Made by a program: the position numbers and the translations under genes | The notes under the pieces: generated by a model | Told to the model about the DNA's origin: nothing | Database searches by the model: none | Seen by the model: only the letters and a program-made list of their open reading frames with translations | From: Allochromatium warmingii | Lineage (GTDB): Bacteria; Pseudomonadota; Gammaproteobacteria; Chromatiales; Chromatiaceae | NCBI RefSeq assembly: GCF_900107145.1 | Contig: NZ_FNOW01000006.1 | Location: forward strand, 1 to 64,000 | Length of the DNA: 64,000 nucleotides | Direction of reading: 5' to 3' | Shown here: in pieces, positions 50,051 through 59,471 of the stretch | Position numbering within the stretch: position 1 is the first letter of the stretch | Layout: every line of letters starts with the position of its first letter

Positions 50051-50944
50051 ATGACCGATCACACCCTCGATGACTTTCGCACGCGCTGTGCCGCTCGTAT
50101 TGACACGGCGCTCGATCAGATTTTACCGCCGCTGAATGTGCAGCCGTCGCGTTTACATGAAGCAATGCGCTACACCGTGCTCGCCGGTGGCAAGCGGATT
50201 CGCCCGCTGCTGGCCTATGCCACAGGTGAGGCACTCGGACTCGATCCGGCGCTGCTCGACCGCCCGGCGTGCGCGGTGGAAATGATCCACGCCTATTCGT
50301 TGATTCACGACGATTTACCGGCGATGGATGATGACGATTTACGGCGCGGGCGTCCGACCTGTCATCGCGCCTTCGATGAAGCGACCGCGATTCTGGCCGG
50401 GGATGCGCTGCAAACGCTCGCGTTCCAAGTGCTTGCCGAAGCGCCCGGACTCAATGCCGAGGCGCGGGTGCGCATGGTATCGGCACTGGCTCGCGCCAGC
50501 GGTTCACGCGGCATGGTCGGCGGGCAGGCGATGGATCTGGAAGCCGAAGGCACGCCGCTCGATCTGGTGCAGTTGGAGAATATTCATATTCATAAAACTG
50601 GCGCGTTGATTCGCGTCTCGGTGCAACTGGGCGTACTGGCGCATGGGGCGCTCGCCGCCGAGCACGCCGAACGGCTCGACCATTATGCAAAATGCTTGGG
50701 GCTGGCGTTCCAGATTCAGGATGATGTGCTCGATGTCGAGGGCGACACGGCGCAGATTGGCAAAACCGCCGGACGCGATCAGGCACTCAACAAGGCGACC
50801 TATCCGGCGCTGGTTGGATTGGCTGAGGCCAAAGCAATGGCCAATCAGTTGATTACCGAGGCGATTGATTCGGTGGCGATTTTCGGCGAACGTGCCCAAC
50901 CACTCATCTGGATTGCGAACGCATTGTTGGGACGCAAAAGCTGA
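50051..50944 (+). CDS. ispA: (2E,6E)-farnesyl diphosphate synthase
   Basis: 297-residue prenyl transferase. First Asp-rich motif HDDLPAMDDDDLRRG, the GKRIRPLLAYATGEALG substrate motif, GGQAMDLEAEG and second Asp-rich motif QIQDDVLDVEGD. The short-chain-type residues around the first DDxxD and the length fit FPP/GPP synthases. Normally flanked by xseB and dxs; neither is present here. Confidence 0.94.
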   Translation: MTDHTLDDFRTRCAARIDTALDQILPPLNVQPSRLHEAMRYTVLAGGKRIRPLLAYATGEALGLDPALLDRPACAVEMIHAYSLIHDDLPAMDDDDLRRGRPTCHRAFDEATAILAGDALQTLAFQVLAEAPGLNAEARVRMVSALARASGSRGMVGGQAMDLEAEGTPLDLVQLENIHIHKTGALIRVSVQLGVLAHGALAAEHAERLDHYAKCLGLAFQIQDDVLDVEGDTAQIGKTAGRDQALNKATYPALVGLAEAKAMANQLITEAIDSVAIFGERAQPLIWIANALLGRKS

Positions 50945-50976
50945 TCTGCCGTTGCGCGTTCAGGCACGCTCAGTCC

Positions 50977-51002
50977 GGTCACGAAGCTGAAGCTTCGTGA
51001 CC
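50977..51002. repeat. family 3 palindrome, perfect copy
   Basis: GGTCACGAAGCT - GA - AGCTTCGTGACC: 12-bp perfect arms with a two-base centre, 33 bases past the ispA stop and before folE2. Related copies are at 19133-19157 and 45160-45180. Confidence 0.85.
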
Positions 51003-51088
51003 AGTAAATGGCGCACATCAACAACTTGGCCAATGTGCCAACCGCCCCCACCTTCTAGCCAATCATTCTGACGACGACCGAAACTCTC

Positions 51089-51925
51089 ATGGAGCCATCG
51101 ACCACATCCAGCGGTTCGCCCGCGATTGTCTGTGACATCGCCGACGTACAGGGCAGCGCCGACACGCGCCGCATCGCCATCGACCGCGTGGGCATCAAGG
51201 ACATCCGCCATCCGGTGCGGGTGCTCGACCGCAGCGGCACCGAACAGCACACGGTGGCGACCTTTAATATGTATGTCTATCTCCCGCACGACTTCAAAGG
51301 CACACACATGTCGCGCTTTGTGGAGATTCTCAACCGCCACGAACGCGAAATCAGCGTCTCATCGTTCAAAACCATGCTCGCCGATATGTCCGAGCGGCTC
51401 GAATCCGAAGCCGGACACATCGAGATGCGCTTTCCGTTTTTTATCAGCAAGCAAGCGCCAGTGTCCGGTGTCACCAGCCTGCTGGATTATGACGTGACCT
51501 TTATCGGCGAGATCCGCGATGGTCAACCGCATCTGGAACTCAAGGTAATGGTGCCCGTCACCAGCCTGTGCCCGTGCTCGAAGGAAATCTCGGCCTTTGG
51601 TGCGCACAACCAACGTTCACACGTCACGGTTCAAGTGCGCATGGAACGCTTCATGTGGCTCGAAGAGCTGATCGAACTGGTCGAGCACGAGGCGTCCTCG
51701 GAGCTGTACGGCCTGCTCAAGCGCCCAGACGAAAAATTCGTCACCGAACGCGCTTATAGCAATCCCAAATTCGTCGAGGATCTGGTGCGCGATGTGGCCA
51801 AACGGCTCAATGAAGATGATCGGATTCTCGCCTACACCGTCGAGGCTGAGAATTTTGAGTCGATCCACAATCATTCCGCCTACGCGCTGATCGCCCGCGA
51901 CAAGACCACCGAGGCCGCACTCTGA
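51089..51925 (+). CDS. folE2: GTP cyclohydrolase FolE2 (type IB)
   Basis: 278 residues of the tunnelling-fold family that opens GTP to dihydroneopterin triphosphate for folate or queuosine synthesis. Motifs: [46 protein letters not shown] with the metal-binding Cys, [11 protein letters not shown] and the [11 protein letters not shown] tail. FolE2 enzymes work with several metals and are often Zur-regulated, but no Zur box is visible upstream, where a palindromic repeat sits. The downstream hydrolase overlaps its stop codon. Confidence 0.95.
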   Translation: MEPSTTSSGSPAIVCDIADVQGSADTRRIAIDRVGIKDIRHPVRVLDRSGTEQHTVATFNMYVYLPHDFKGTHMSRFVEILNRHEREISVSSFKTMLADMSERLESEAGHIEMRFPFFISKQAPVSGVTSLLDYDVTFIGEIRDGQPHLELKVMVPVTSLCPCSKEISAFGAHNQRSHVTVQVRMERFMWLEELIELVEHEASSELYGLLKRPDEKFVTERAYSNPKFVEDLVRDVAKRLNEDDRILAYTVEAENFESIHNHSAYALIARDKTTEAAL

Positions 51926-52683
51926 GTCCGGTTCAACCGCGCTCGCTGCTGCTGCATGGCTTCACCGGCGGTGGAGCCGACTGGTCGCGGGTCTTTCCTG
52001 ACGACCCGACGCGCTTGGCGATTGATCTGCCTGGGCATCTGACCAGTCCCGATCCGCCGGGGGGCTATCTGGAGAGCATCCGCGCCCTGCTCGCCACCTT
52101 GCCCGCAAGCATTGATGACGTGATCGGCTATTCACTCGGTGGACGGATTGCGCTCAGTCTCATCCAGCTTGCGCCCGACCGCTTTCGCACCGCGACCATT
52201 CTGTCGGCGCATCCAGGGCTACGCGATCCGAGCTTACGCGCCCAACGGCGGCTGGCCGATCAAGTCTGGATTCGGCTGCTACGCGAGCACGGCCTTGACG
52301 CCTTTGTCACCGCCTGGGAACAGCAGCCGCTGTTTCGCACGCAAGCGCGGCTCGCGCCGGAACTGCTGGCGCAGCAGCGAGCGCGGCGACTGAGCCACCG
52401 CCCCGACGGGCTGGCCTGCGTGCTCGAACGGCTCGGTTTGGGTGAAATGCCGAGTACGTGGGACGCACTCGCGGACTATCGCGGCCAGCTCAACTGGATC
52501 ATCGGCAGCGAAGATCGGCGTTTTCAGGCGATTGCGCACACGGTATTAGCACAGCGTCCAGCAACGCGACTGATGGTACTCGAAGCGGTCGGCCACAATC
52601 CGCTGCTGGAAGCGCCGGAGCGGGTATTGGCAGCGGTCAGCTTCCAGCTCATACAATCTCGCGACGCCCCTAGAGCTGTGTGA
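51922..52683 (+). CDS. alpha/beta hydrolase (MenH-like), CTG start
   Basis: About 253 residues. Hydrolase fold begins [14 protein letters not shown] (oxyanion HGF), AIDLPGH, the nucleophile elbow [13 protein letters not shown], a lid, IIGSEDRRF (acid) and [10 protein letters not shown] (His). This resembles SHCHC synthase MenH, but no men genes are nearby, so the substrate is open. The frame has no ATG, GTG or TTG between the preceding in-frame stop (51856) and residue ~31; ATG 52015 would delete the oxyanion strand. CTG 51922 overlaps the folE2 stop by 4 nt (CTGA) and has GAGG 7 nt upstream, so I take it as the start. Confidence 0.8.
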   Translation: MSPVQPRSLLLHGFTGGGADWSRVFPDDPTRLAIDLPGHLTSPDPPGGYLESIRALLATLPASIDDVIGYSLGGRIALSLIQLAPDRFRTATILSAHPGLRDPSLRAQRRLADQVWIRLLREHGLDAFVTAWEQQPLFRTQARLAPELLAQQRARRLSHRPDGLACVLERLGLGEMPSTWDALADYRGQLNWIIGSEDRRFQAIAHTVLAQRPATRLMVLEAVGHNPLLEAPERVLAAVSFQLIQSRDAPRAV

Positions 52684-52696
52684 CCAGCGCGAACCG

Positions 52697-52735
52697 ATAT
52701 TAGCTGACCGCTGGCGGCTGGAAGCTGACTGCTAA
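52697..52735. repeat. family 2 repeat cluster
   Basis: TTAGCTGACCGCTGGCGGCT followed by GGAAGCTGACTGCTAA, 14 bases past the hydrolase stop and 30 bases before cysZ. Confidence 0.55.
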
Positions 52736-52765
52736 ACAACCCACTCCATTCATACCCGAATCATT

Positions 52766-53500
52766 ATGGTCAAATCCCCGCTTTCCGGCGCACGTTATCT
52801 CATTCAAGGCTTAAGCCTGATTACGCGCCCCGGTATCAAACGCTTTGTTATTATTCCGCTGCTGCTGAATGTGCTGATTTTCTCGGCGGCGATTTATGTC
52901 GGCATCAGTCAATTCGAGTCATTGATGCAACTGATGGAAGCACAACTTCCAACCTGGCTAAATTGGCTGGATTGGCTCATTTGGCCGCTATTTATTGTGC
53001 TGCTGCTGGTATTTGTGTTTTATACCTTTGGCTTGCTCGCCAATCTCATTGCCGCGCCCTTCAATGGCCTGTTGGCCGAAAAGATCGAGCTATTATTAAC
53101 CGGCCAGCCTCTTGAACAGAATGGCGATTATCTGCGCCTGCTGGCTGAATTGGGGCCAACGCTGCTTGATGAAGTGCGCAAACTCGCCTATGCCCTACTC
53201 TGGGCGCTGCCGTTTTTGCTGCTATTATTCGTGCCGCTGATTGGGCCACTGCTCTGGTTTCTCTATACCGCATGGATGATGGCAGTCGAATACAGTGATT
53301 ATCCGATGGGCAATCACGGTTTACGCTTTGCTGAAATCCGCCGTCATCTGCGCGAGCGTCGGGCACTCAGTCTCGGTTTTGGTGCCGCCGCCGCTGGGAT
53401 GGCGATGATTCCAGTGCTGAATTTTCTGCTGATGCCGGTTGCCGTTGCGGGGGCAACCGCGCTGTGGGTGCGTGAATTTCGCCCGACTTCACCGACCTGA
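52766..53500 (+). CDS. cysZ: sulfate transporter CysZ-like membrane protein (EI24 family)
   Basis: 244 residues with four long hydrophobic segments. Opening GARYLIQGLSLITRPGIKRFVIIPLLLN and NLIAAPFNGLLAEKIE are characteristic of CysZ; LNFLLMPVAVAGATALWV closes it. CysZ mediates proton-coupled sulfate uptake for cysteine synthesis. No cysK is adjacent. The gene seems to be a single unit; 114 bases of intergenic sequence follow, with no clear terminator. Confidence 0.9.
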   Translation: MVKSPLSGARYLIQGLSLITRPGIKRFVIIPLLLNVLIFSAAIYVGISQFESLMQLMEAQLPTWLNWLDWLIWPLFIVLLLVFVFYTFGLLANLIAAPFNGLLAEKIELLLTGQPLEQNGDYLRLLAELGPTLLDEVRKLAYALLWALPFLLLLFVPLIGPLLWFLYTAWMMAVEYSDYPMGNHGLRFAEIRRHLRERRALSLGFGAAAAGMAMIPVLNFLLMPVAVAGATALWVREFRPTSPT

Positions 53501-53614
53501 GCACTCAACTTAACCCAACGCGGCGGCCTTGCGTTCGCCTCGTTCTCGCCCAATTTAATCCATTCATCAGTTTTGAATGTTTTTCCAGACTGAATGCACC
53601 GGAGGCGTTTAGCT

Positions 53615-54040
53615 ATGAACGATCACCGCTCACGACTCGATACTTGGCTCTCGACGCTTTTTCTCTACACCGAAAAACTGGTGCTGGTTGTCGTCGGTGG
53701 ATTGGCGCTGATTGGTATTGGTCAGTTGATTGGAACGATTTATCAACAGCGCGATATTCGACTTGAAGATCTCTTGATGATGTTTATTTTCATCGAGATT
53801 ATGGCGATGGCTAATGTCTATTTTTTGCGCCGCACCGTGCCCTTTACTTATCCGATGTTTATTGCCGTCACCGCACTCTCACGACTGATCGTGCTGCAAG
53901 GCAAAGGAAGCTCTGAGGGGCTGATTTACGAAAGTGGCGCAATTTTGCTTGTGAGTTTAGCGATTCTCGTCATTCGTTTTAGTCAGCAATTTAACCGCGA
54001 TGACCAAGACGGGGATGGCGGCACCGGGCACCGCGAATGA
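53615..54040 (+). CDS. PsiE-family phosphate-starvation-inducible membrane protein
   Basis: 141 residues, four transmembrane helices (VLVVVGGLALIGIGQLI, LLMMFIFIEIMAMANVYFL, PMFIAVTALSRLIV, AILLVSLAILVIRF). The conserved RxxxLxDLLMMFIFIEI-type segment and YFLRRTVPFTYPMFIA fit the PsiE family; biochemical role unknown. ATG 53615 is preferred to 53594 because GGAGG at 53601-53605 fits it. No Pho box is visible. The TauE/SafE gene starts 10 nt after its stop, so they are likely an operon. Confidence 0.85.
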   Translation: MNDHRSRLDTWLSTLFLYTEKLVLVVVGGLALIGIGQLIGTIYQQRDIRLEDLLMMFIFIEIMAMANVYFLRRTVPFTYPMFIAVTALSRLIVLQGKGSSEGLIYESGAILLVSLAILVIRFSQQFNRDDQDGDGGTGHRE

Positions 54041-54050
54041 GGCAGTGCGC

Positions 54051-54851
54051 ATGTTGTTAATTGAATTAGCGGCTTATCTCGCTATTGGCGCTTGTTCAGG
54101 CGTGCTGGCGGGATTATTTGGCGTCGGCGGCGGGGCGGTGATGGTGCCGGCGCTGTTATTGCTCTTTGGCGCACTCGATCTCGGCGGCGACTGGACAGCG
54201 CAACTGGCGGTCGGCACCTCGCTGGCCACCATCGTCGGCACCGGCGCGGCCTCGACGCTGGCGCATCACCGGCGCGATGGGGTGCGCTGGGACATTGTGT
54301 GGCCGTTCGTGCCGGGGATTATCGTCGGGGCGCTGGCGGGCGCGATGGTGGCCGGTTGGTTGCCAAGTGGTTGGTTACAAAGGATTTTTGCGCTCTTTCT
54401 CGCCTATGTCGGCACCACATTGCTGCTGACGCGCTCGGCGACAGTCGCGGTCGCGCAACCGCTGCCCGGGCGTGTCGGCTTGGCGAGTGTCGGGAGCGGC
54501 ATCGGGGCGCTGTCGGCGCTGGTTGGGATCGGCGGCGGTACCCTCACCGTGCCGTTTTTACTGCGTCACGGGATTGCGATGCGGCAGGCGGTCGGCACTT
54601 CGGCGGCCTGTGGTCTGCCAATTGCGCTGGCTGGGGCACTGGGTTTTATCCTCAGTGGCTGGTCACGGAGCGGTTTACCGGCATTGAGCAGTGGCTTTGT
54701 GTATTGGCCAGCGGTGGTGGCGATGTTAGTGGCCAGTATGCCGCTCGCGCCACTCGGGGCGCGATTAGCCCATACATTGCCGGTGGCGCTACTGAAGCGG
54801 TTGTTTGGTGGGTTGCTGTTGGTGATTGCTGGGCGGTTGGTGTTTGTTTGA
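54051..54851 (+). CDS. TauE/SafE (TSUP) family anion permease
   Basis: 266 residues with ~8 membrane helices in two similar halves. The twin signatures GVLAGLFGVGGGAVMVPALL and ALSALVGIGGGTLTVPFLL, each followed by AVGTS-type loops (AVGTSLATI, AVGTSAACG), define the family, which moves sulfite, sulfoacetate and related anions. ATG 54051 has GAGG 8 nt upstream; a frame to 54000 would overlap psiE. With cysZ nearby a sulfur role is plausible but unproven. Confidence 0.9.
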   Translation: MLLIELAAYLAIGACSGVLAGLFGVGGGAVMVPALLLLFGALDLGGDWTAQLAVGTSLATIVGTGAASTLAHHRRDGVRWDIVWPFVPGIIVGALAGAMVAGWLPSGWLQRIFALFLAYVGTTLLLTRSATVAVAQPLPGRVGLASVGSGIGALSALVGIGGGTLTVPFLLRHGIAMRQAVGTSAACGLPIALAGALGFILSGWSRSGLPALSSGFVYWPAVVAMLVASMPLAPLGARLAHTLPVALLKRLFGGLLLVIAGRLVFV

Positions 54852-54871
54852 TTTGCGATGAATTGATGATT

Positions 54872-54910
54872 GGGTGATGCAGCGCCTACTTCATCACCCT
54901 TATTCTATTT
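54872..54910. terminator. hairpin between convergent permease and valS genes
   Basis: GGGTGATG (54872-54879) pairs with CATCACCC (54892-54899), followed on the plus strand by a T-rich run (TTATTCTATTTAT). It could terminate both convergent genes, though the T-tract is interrupted. Confidence 0.5.
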
Positions 54911-54913
54911 ATC

Positions 54914-57769
54914 TCACAACGCCGCAATCTTCTCGCGCTGCGCTTGCAGATTAGCAATCGCTGCTGCGTGATCGGCCAGTTTAGCGCGTTCTTTCTCAAC
55001 CACCGCCGCTGGAGCTTTATCCACAAACGCCGGATTAGCAAGCTTGGTTTCCGTGCGGGCAACATCTTCAGTCAAACGCGCCAGCTCTTTATCCAGCCGC
55101 TTTAATTCGGCATCTGTATCAATTAACCCCGCCATCGGAATTAAAATCTTCATCGCACCAACCAGCGCAATCGCCGATTCGGGCGCGTTTGATTCATCAT
55201 CAAGCACGGTAATGGATTCGGTGCGGGCGAGAAAATCCAAATAAGGCCGCGCTGTTTCTAACCAATGCCGTTCTTGCTCGCTCGCATTGACGATCAGAAT
55301 TGGCAGTGGTTTACCGGGCGCAATATTCATTTCGCCCTTGATACGCCGAATCCCGAGAATACACTGCTTGACCCAATCCATTTCACTGACCGCCTGCGCA
55401 TCCTCAGTAGCGGTATCACAGAGCGGATAGGGCGCGAGCATGATGGTCTCGCCCGTGACGCCTGCCAGCGGGCGCACCTTCTGCCAAATCTCCTCGGTGA
55501 TAAACGGCATGATCGGATGCGCCAGCCGCAACAGGGTTTCGAGCGTCTGCACCAGTGTGCCGCGCGTGCCGCGCTTGGCCGCGTCGCTGGCCTGTACGCT
55601 GGTCAACACTGGCTTGGATAGCTCCAAATACCAGTCACAGAATGCGTTCCAAGTGAAATCGTAGAGCGCCTGAGCTGCCAAATCGAAGCGATAGGCGTCG
55701 ATAGCTTCGGTGACGGCAGCGATAGTGCGATGAAGTTCGGCGCGAATCCAGCGGTCAGCAGCGGAATATTCAATAGGGTCTGACCCCAAGCCGCAATCCT
55801 GCCCGTCGGTGTTCATCAGCACATAGCGCGAGGCGTTCCAGAGCTTGTTGCAAAAGTTGCGATAGCCCTCGGTGCGACGCAGATCGAACTTGATGTCGCG
55901 GCCAGTCGAGGCCAGCGCCGCGAAGGTGAAACGTAGCGCATCGGTGCCAAAGGCGGGGATGCCGTCGGGGAAATCGGTGCGCGTATCGCGGGTGATTTTT
56001 TCGGCGAGATGCGGCTGCATCATGCCACTGGTGCGCTTTTTAACCAGTGATTCGAGATCAATGCCGTCAATCAGATCAATAGGGTCAAGAACATTGCCCT
56101 TTGATTTCGACATCTTATCGCCGTTCTGATCGCGCACCAGTCCGTGAATATAGACCTCGCGGAACGGCACCTCGCCCATGAACTTCAGCCCCATCATCAG
56201 CATTCTAGCGACCCAGAAAAAGATGATGTCAAAGCCGGTGACCAGTACCGCCGTCGGATAAAAGGTCTGGAGGCGTTCCGTTTGTTCGGGCCAGCCGAGT
56301 GTACTAAAGGGCCAGAGTGCCGAGCTAAACCAGGTATCAAGCACATCCTCATCTTGGCGCAATTCGACCTCGGGGCCGAAGCCATGCGCAGCACGGACGG
56401 CATCTTCGGAGCGCCCGACATAGACGTTGCCTTCGCTGTCGTACCAGGCCGGAATGCGATGGCCCCACCAAATCTGACGGCTGATGCACCAATCCTGAAT
56501 ATTGCGCATCCAGTCAAAATAGGTGTTTTTCCAGTTATCGGGCACAAAACGCACCGTGCCGTTTTCCACTGCTGCTATCGCCGGTTCAGCGAGCGGCGCA
56601 ACGCGCACATACCATTGATCGGTCAAATACGGCTCGATGATCGCGCCCGAGCGGTCGCCGCGTGGTTGCTGCAAGCGATGCTCTTTGACAGCGGCAAGCA
56701 GTCCAGCGGCATCGAGATCGGCGACAATCTGTTTGCGAGCGGCATAGCGGTCGAGACCGATATAGGCGGCAGGCAAGAGCTGACCTTCATCGGCTTCATT
56801 GGCGCGAATCGCGGCATCTGGGGTGAAAATGTTGATTAAGCCGCCGTGTGGCTGTTGGGCAATGGCGACTTCATCACGATGCCGTAGCCAAACCTGATGG
56901 TCATTGAAATCATGCGCCGGGGTGATCTTGACACAGCCGGTGCCGAACTCGGGATCGGCGTGTTCGTCGGCGATAATCGGGATGCGGCGTCCGGTCAGTG
57001 GCAGTTCGACGAATGCGCCGATGAGATGTTGATAACGCTCGTCCTCGGGATTGACCGCGACTGCGCAGTCGCCGAGCAGGGTTTCGGGGCGCGTGGTCGA
57101 GACAACGAGATACTGTGGCCCAGCGACCTCAGGCGGCAGGAGCAACGGATAGCGCATCTCCCACATAAAACCGCTTTCTTCTTCCGATAGCACTTCCAGA
57201 TCCGACACGGCGGTATGCAGCACCGGATCCCAGTTCACCAGCCGCTTGCCGCGATAGATCAAGCCCTCTTCATAGAGTCGAACGAACACGTCGCGCACCG
57301 CATCCGACAAGCCCGCGTCGAGCGTGAACCGCTCGTGTGCCCAATCAAGTGACGCACCCATGCGCCGTAACTGGCGGGTGATGGTGCCGCCGGATTCGGC
57401 TTTCCAGTCCCAAATGCGCTCAATAAATGCCTCGCGCCCGTAATCATGGCGCGTTTTGCCGTCGGCTTCGATCAAGCGTTCGACGACCATTTGCGTGGCA
57501 ATGCCGGCATGATCGGTGCCCGCTTGCCAGAGCGTCGGCTTGCCCTGCATCCGGTGATAGCGAATCAAGGCATCCATGATGGTGTCTTGAAACGCATGAC
57601 CCATGTGCAGACTGCCGGTGACATTCGGCGGCGGAATCATGATGCAGTACGCGCCGTGCTCGGCGGCGGGCGTGCTTGCGGTCGCGGCGGGGACGAAATA
57701 GCCGCGATCTTCCCAATGACGATACCACTGGGTTTCGAGAGTATGAGGGTCGTAATGCTTGTCCAGCAT
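54914..57769 (-). CDS. valS: valyl-tRNA synthetase
   Basis: About 951 residues, class I aminoacyl-tRNA synthetase. HIGH-type motif [18 protein letters not shown], the editing domain ([18 protein letters not shown]), KMSKS-type [14 protein letters not shown], anticodon-binding helical region and the C-terminal coiled coil ([22 protein letters not shown]). ATG 57769 ([16 protein letters not shown]) matches usual starts; the frame is open to 57805. No T-box leader. The 159 bp between it and the next divergent gene contain only that gene's Shine-Dalgarno. Confidence 0.97.
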   Translation of the reverse strand: MLDKHYDPHTLETQWYRHWEDRGYFVPAATASTPAAEHGAYCIMIPPPNVTGSLHMGHAFQDTIMDALIRYHRMQGKPTLWQAGTDHAGIATQMVVERLIEADGKTRHDYGREAFIERIWDWKAESGGTITRQLRRMGASLDWAHERFTLDAGLSDAVRDVFVRLYEEGLIYRGKRLVNWDPVLHTAVSDLEVLSEEESGFMWEMRYPLLLPPEVAGPQYLVVSTTRPETLLGDCAVAVNPEDERYQHLIGAFVELPLTGRRIPIIADEHADPEFGTGCVKITPAHDFNDHQVWLRHRDEVAIAQQPHGGLINIFTPDAAIRANEADEGQLLPAAYIGLDRYAARKQIVADLDAAGLLAAVKEHRLQQPRGDRSGAIIEPYLTDQWYVRVAPLAEPAIAAVENGTVRFVPDNWKNTYFDWMRNIQDWCISRQIWWGHRIPAWYDSEGNVYVGRSEDAVRAAHGFGPEVELRQDEDVLDTWFSSALWPFSTLGWPEQTERLQTFYPTAVLVTGFDIIFFWVARMLMMGLKFMGEVPFREVYIHGLVRDQNGDKMSKSKGNVLDPIDLIDGIDLESLVKKRTSGMMQPHLAEKITRDTRTDFPDGIPAFGTDALRFTFAALASTGRDIKFDLRRTEGYRNFCNKLWNASRYVLMNTDGQDCGLGSDPIEYSAADRWIRAELHRTIAAVTEAIDAYRFDLAAQALYDFTWNAFCDWYLELSKPVLTSVQASDAAKRGTRGTLVQTLETLLRLAHPIMPFITEEIWQKVRPLAGVTGETIMLAPYPLCDTATEDAQAVSEMDWVKQCILGIRRIKGEMNIAPGKPLPILIVNASEQERHWLETARPYLDFLARTESITVLDDESNAPESAIALVGAMKILIPMAGLIDTDAELKRLDKELARLTEDVARTETKLANPAFVDKAPAAVVEKERAKLADHAAAIANLQAQREKIAAL

Positions 57770-57964
57770 GGTGCTTAGGCTCGTGGTCAGACGCTGCGAA
57801 AGCACTCAAGTATATCGACCTGACGCCGCTGTGCGCACATTCCGGCGCGGCGAATCGGTCGGGCATCGCTATTGCGAAATATCAGAGTAATTAGATCAAG
57901 AATCAGTTCATACTTTTCCCATACGCTCATACGGTCTCAAGCTATTTAATCAGAGGATTGAATC

Positions 57965-58204
57965 ATGCCGATGCAAGATGGAACCGGCCCACGCGGTAAC
58001 GGACGTGGTCAAGGTCGCGGTCAAGGTCAGGGACGTGGACGCGGCCCCTGTGGTGGCGGTCGGGCGCTGCGTGATGGCAGTGGTGGCGGACGGCGCACCC
58101 GTGCGGCTGTGAACGCTGCCAGTCCATTGAGCGCCCAGATTGCGCAGTTACGCACCCAGCTTGATCGGCTGGAAACCGCTGCCTTTGCCGAGGCGCTCCA
58201 ATGA
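57965..58204 (+). CDS. DUF5320-like Gly/Arg-rich small protein
   Basis: 79 residues. It begins MPMQDGTGPRGNGRG, the usual opening of DUF5320 proteins found beside Mrp/MinD-type ATPases and NifX-like proteins. A low-complexity GR/GQ stretch (~12-28) with a single Cys in PCGGGR follows, then a C-terminal amphipathic helix (SAQIAQLRTQLDRLETAAF) that may coil. AGAGGA 7 nt upstream is a strong ribosome site. Its stop overlaps the next gene (ATGA). Role unknown; probably a structural or chaperone partner of the cluster. Confidence 0.8.
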   Translation: MPMQDGTGPRGNGRGQGRGQGQGRGRGPCGGGRALRDGSGGGRRTRAAVNAASPLSAQIAQLRTQLDRLETAAFAEALQ

Positions 58205-58575
58205 AACTGGCCATCTCGATGACGGGTGAATCGCTCGATGCGCCCTTTGATGCGCGTTTTGGGCGGGCGGCGCAATTCTGTTTAGTCGAACCGGAAAGCG
58301 GCGTCTGTGAGCTGGTCGCCAATCCCGCACGCGATGCCAGCGGCGGCGCGGGCGTGCAGGCGGCGCAATTGCTCGCGTCACAGGGCGTCACCGCTGTGGT
58401 CAGCGGAGCCTATGGGCCGAAAGCGTGGAAAACACTGCACGCGGCCGGGATTCGCGCCTTACTGGCCCCAGACAGCGCCCACACGCCGACCGGACGCGAG
58501 ATGCTGGAGCAATTTTGCGCCGGTACCCTGCGCGAGGCGGATGCGGCCAGTCACGACGGACATCACGGAGGCTAA
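58201..58575 (+). CDS. NifX/NifB-C-terminal-like dinitrogenase cofactor-binding protein (copy 1)
   Basis: 124 residues of the ribonuclease H-like NifX/NafY/VnfX fold. MKLAISMTGESLDAPFDARFGRAAQFCLVE is the family start, with GVQAAQLLASQGVTAVVSGAYGPKAWKTL in the middle. Such proteins bind iron-sulfur or FeMo-type cofactor precursors. The C-terminus is His-rich (SHDGHHGG), a possible metal site. No nif structural genes occur here, so this is the non-nitrogenase branch. It is coupled to the DUF5320 gene and followed after 5 nt by the first ATPase. Confidence 0.88.
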   Translation: MKLAISMTGESLDAPFDARFGRAAQFCLVEPESGVCELVANPARDASGGAGVQAAQLLASQGVTAVVSGAYGPKAWKTLHAAGIRALLAPDSAHTPTGREMLEQFCAGTLREADAASHDGHHGG

Positions 58576-58580
58576 CGCCG

Positions 58581-59471
58581 ATGCGTCTGGTGGTTGCCAG
58601 TGGCAAAGGCGGTACCGGCAAAACGACAGTAGCCACCGCGCTGGCGCAAACAGCCGCGCTGACGTATGCCGTGCGGCTGCTGGATTGCGATGTCGAAGCG
58701 CCCAATGCCGCGCTGAGTCTGCATCCGCAGTGGTCGAGCGCCGTGACCGTGACGCGCCCGGTGCCGCGAGTGGATGCCACGCGCTGCACAGCGTGCGGAC
58801 GCTGCGCCGAGGTCTGCCAGTTCAACGCGCTGGCGGTGGTCGGCGGCGGGGTGCTGGTGTTCGATGACCTGTGTCACGGCTGCGGGCGCTGTGTCTGGAT
58901 CTGTCCTGAACAGGCCATGCACGAAGAGCCGCTCGCTGTCGGTCAGATCGACGCTGGATACACGCCCGACGGGATTCTGCTGGCGCAGGGGCTGTTGCGC
59001 ATCGGTCAACCGATGGGAATGCCGGTGTTGCGGGCGCTCAAACGCTGGCCGACTGCTGCCGCGCTTGATGCGCCATTTTCTGACGCCGAATCTGCGCACA
59101 CGCTGCTCGAAATTCGTGATGCCCCGCCCGGCGCATCCTGTCCAGTGGTTGAGACGCTACGCGGCGCGGATGCGGTTATCTTGGTGACTGAGCCGACCGC
59201 CTTTGGTCTGCACGATTTGCGGCAAGTGGTTGGCATTGTGCAAGAGCTAGGACTACCGGCGTGGGTGGTCATCAATCGCGATGGCATCGGCACCGCGCCA
59301 ATTGCTGAGTATTGCGCCGAACAGGGCTTGCCGATTGCGCTGCGGATTCCGCTCGAACGGCGGTTAGCTGAGGCACTGGCACGCGGTCGCCCGCTGCTCG
59401 ACGCCGCGCCCGAATATCGCCCAGCAGTGCAGACGCTGTTAGAACAGATTGTGAGCGGGGTCGCCGCATGA
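58581..59471 (+). CDS. MinD-superfamily P-loop ATPase with inserted ferredoxin domain (copy 1)
   Basis: 296 residues from ATG 58581. Deviant Walker A GKGGTGKTT at 8-16 (signature Lys9, Lys14); switch I DCDVEAPNA; an inserted 2x[4Fe-4S] ferredoxin with Cys69/72/75/79 and Cys98/101/104/108; then PPGASCPVVETLRGADAVILVTEPT (Walker B/switch II area). This is the Mrp/NBP35-like SIMIBI ATPase class thought to load or transfer metal clusters. Frame upstream to 58425 overlaps the previous gene and is not used. It overlaps the second ATPase by 4 nt. Confidence 0.92.
   Translation: MRLVVASGKGGTGKTTVATALAQTAALTYAVRLLDCDVEAPNAALSLHPQWSSAVTVTRPVPRVDATRCTACGRCAEVCQFNALAVVGGGVLVFDDLCHGCGRCVWICPEQAMHEEPLAVGQIDAGYTPDGILLAQGLLRIGQPMGMPVLRALKRWPTAAALDAPFSDAESAHTLLEIRDAPPGASCPVVETLRGADAVILVTEPTAFGLHDLRQVVGIVQELGLPAWVVINRDGIGTAPIAEYCAEQGLPIALRIPLERRLAEALARGRPLLDAAPEYRPAVQTLLEQIVSGVAA

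Noticed and set aside
50945-51088. Possible Zur operator before folE2
   Set aside because: The only palindrome is the family 3 repeat, which does not resemble a Zur box and recurs at unrelated genes.
54092-54877. 261-codon plus-strand frame overlapping the TauE/SafE gene
   Set aside because: Gly/Arg/Trp-rich out-of-frame translation of a GC-rich membrane protein gene; the other frame has clear family motifs.
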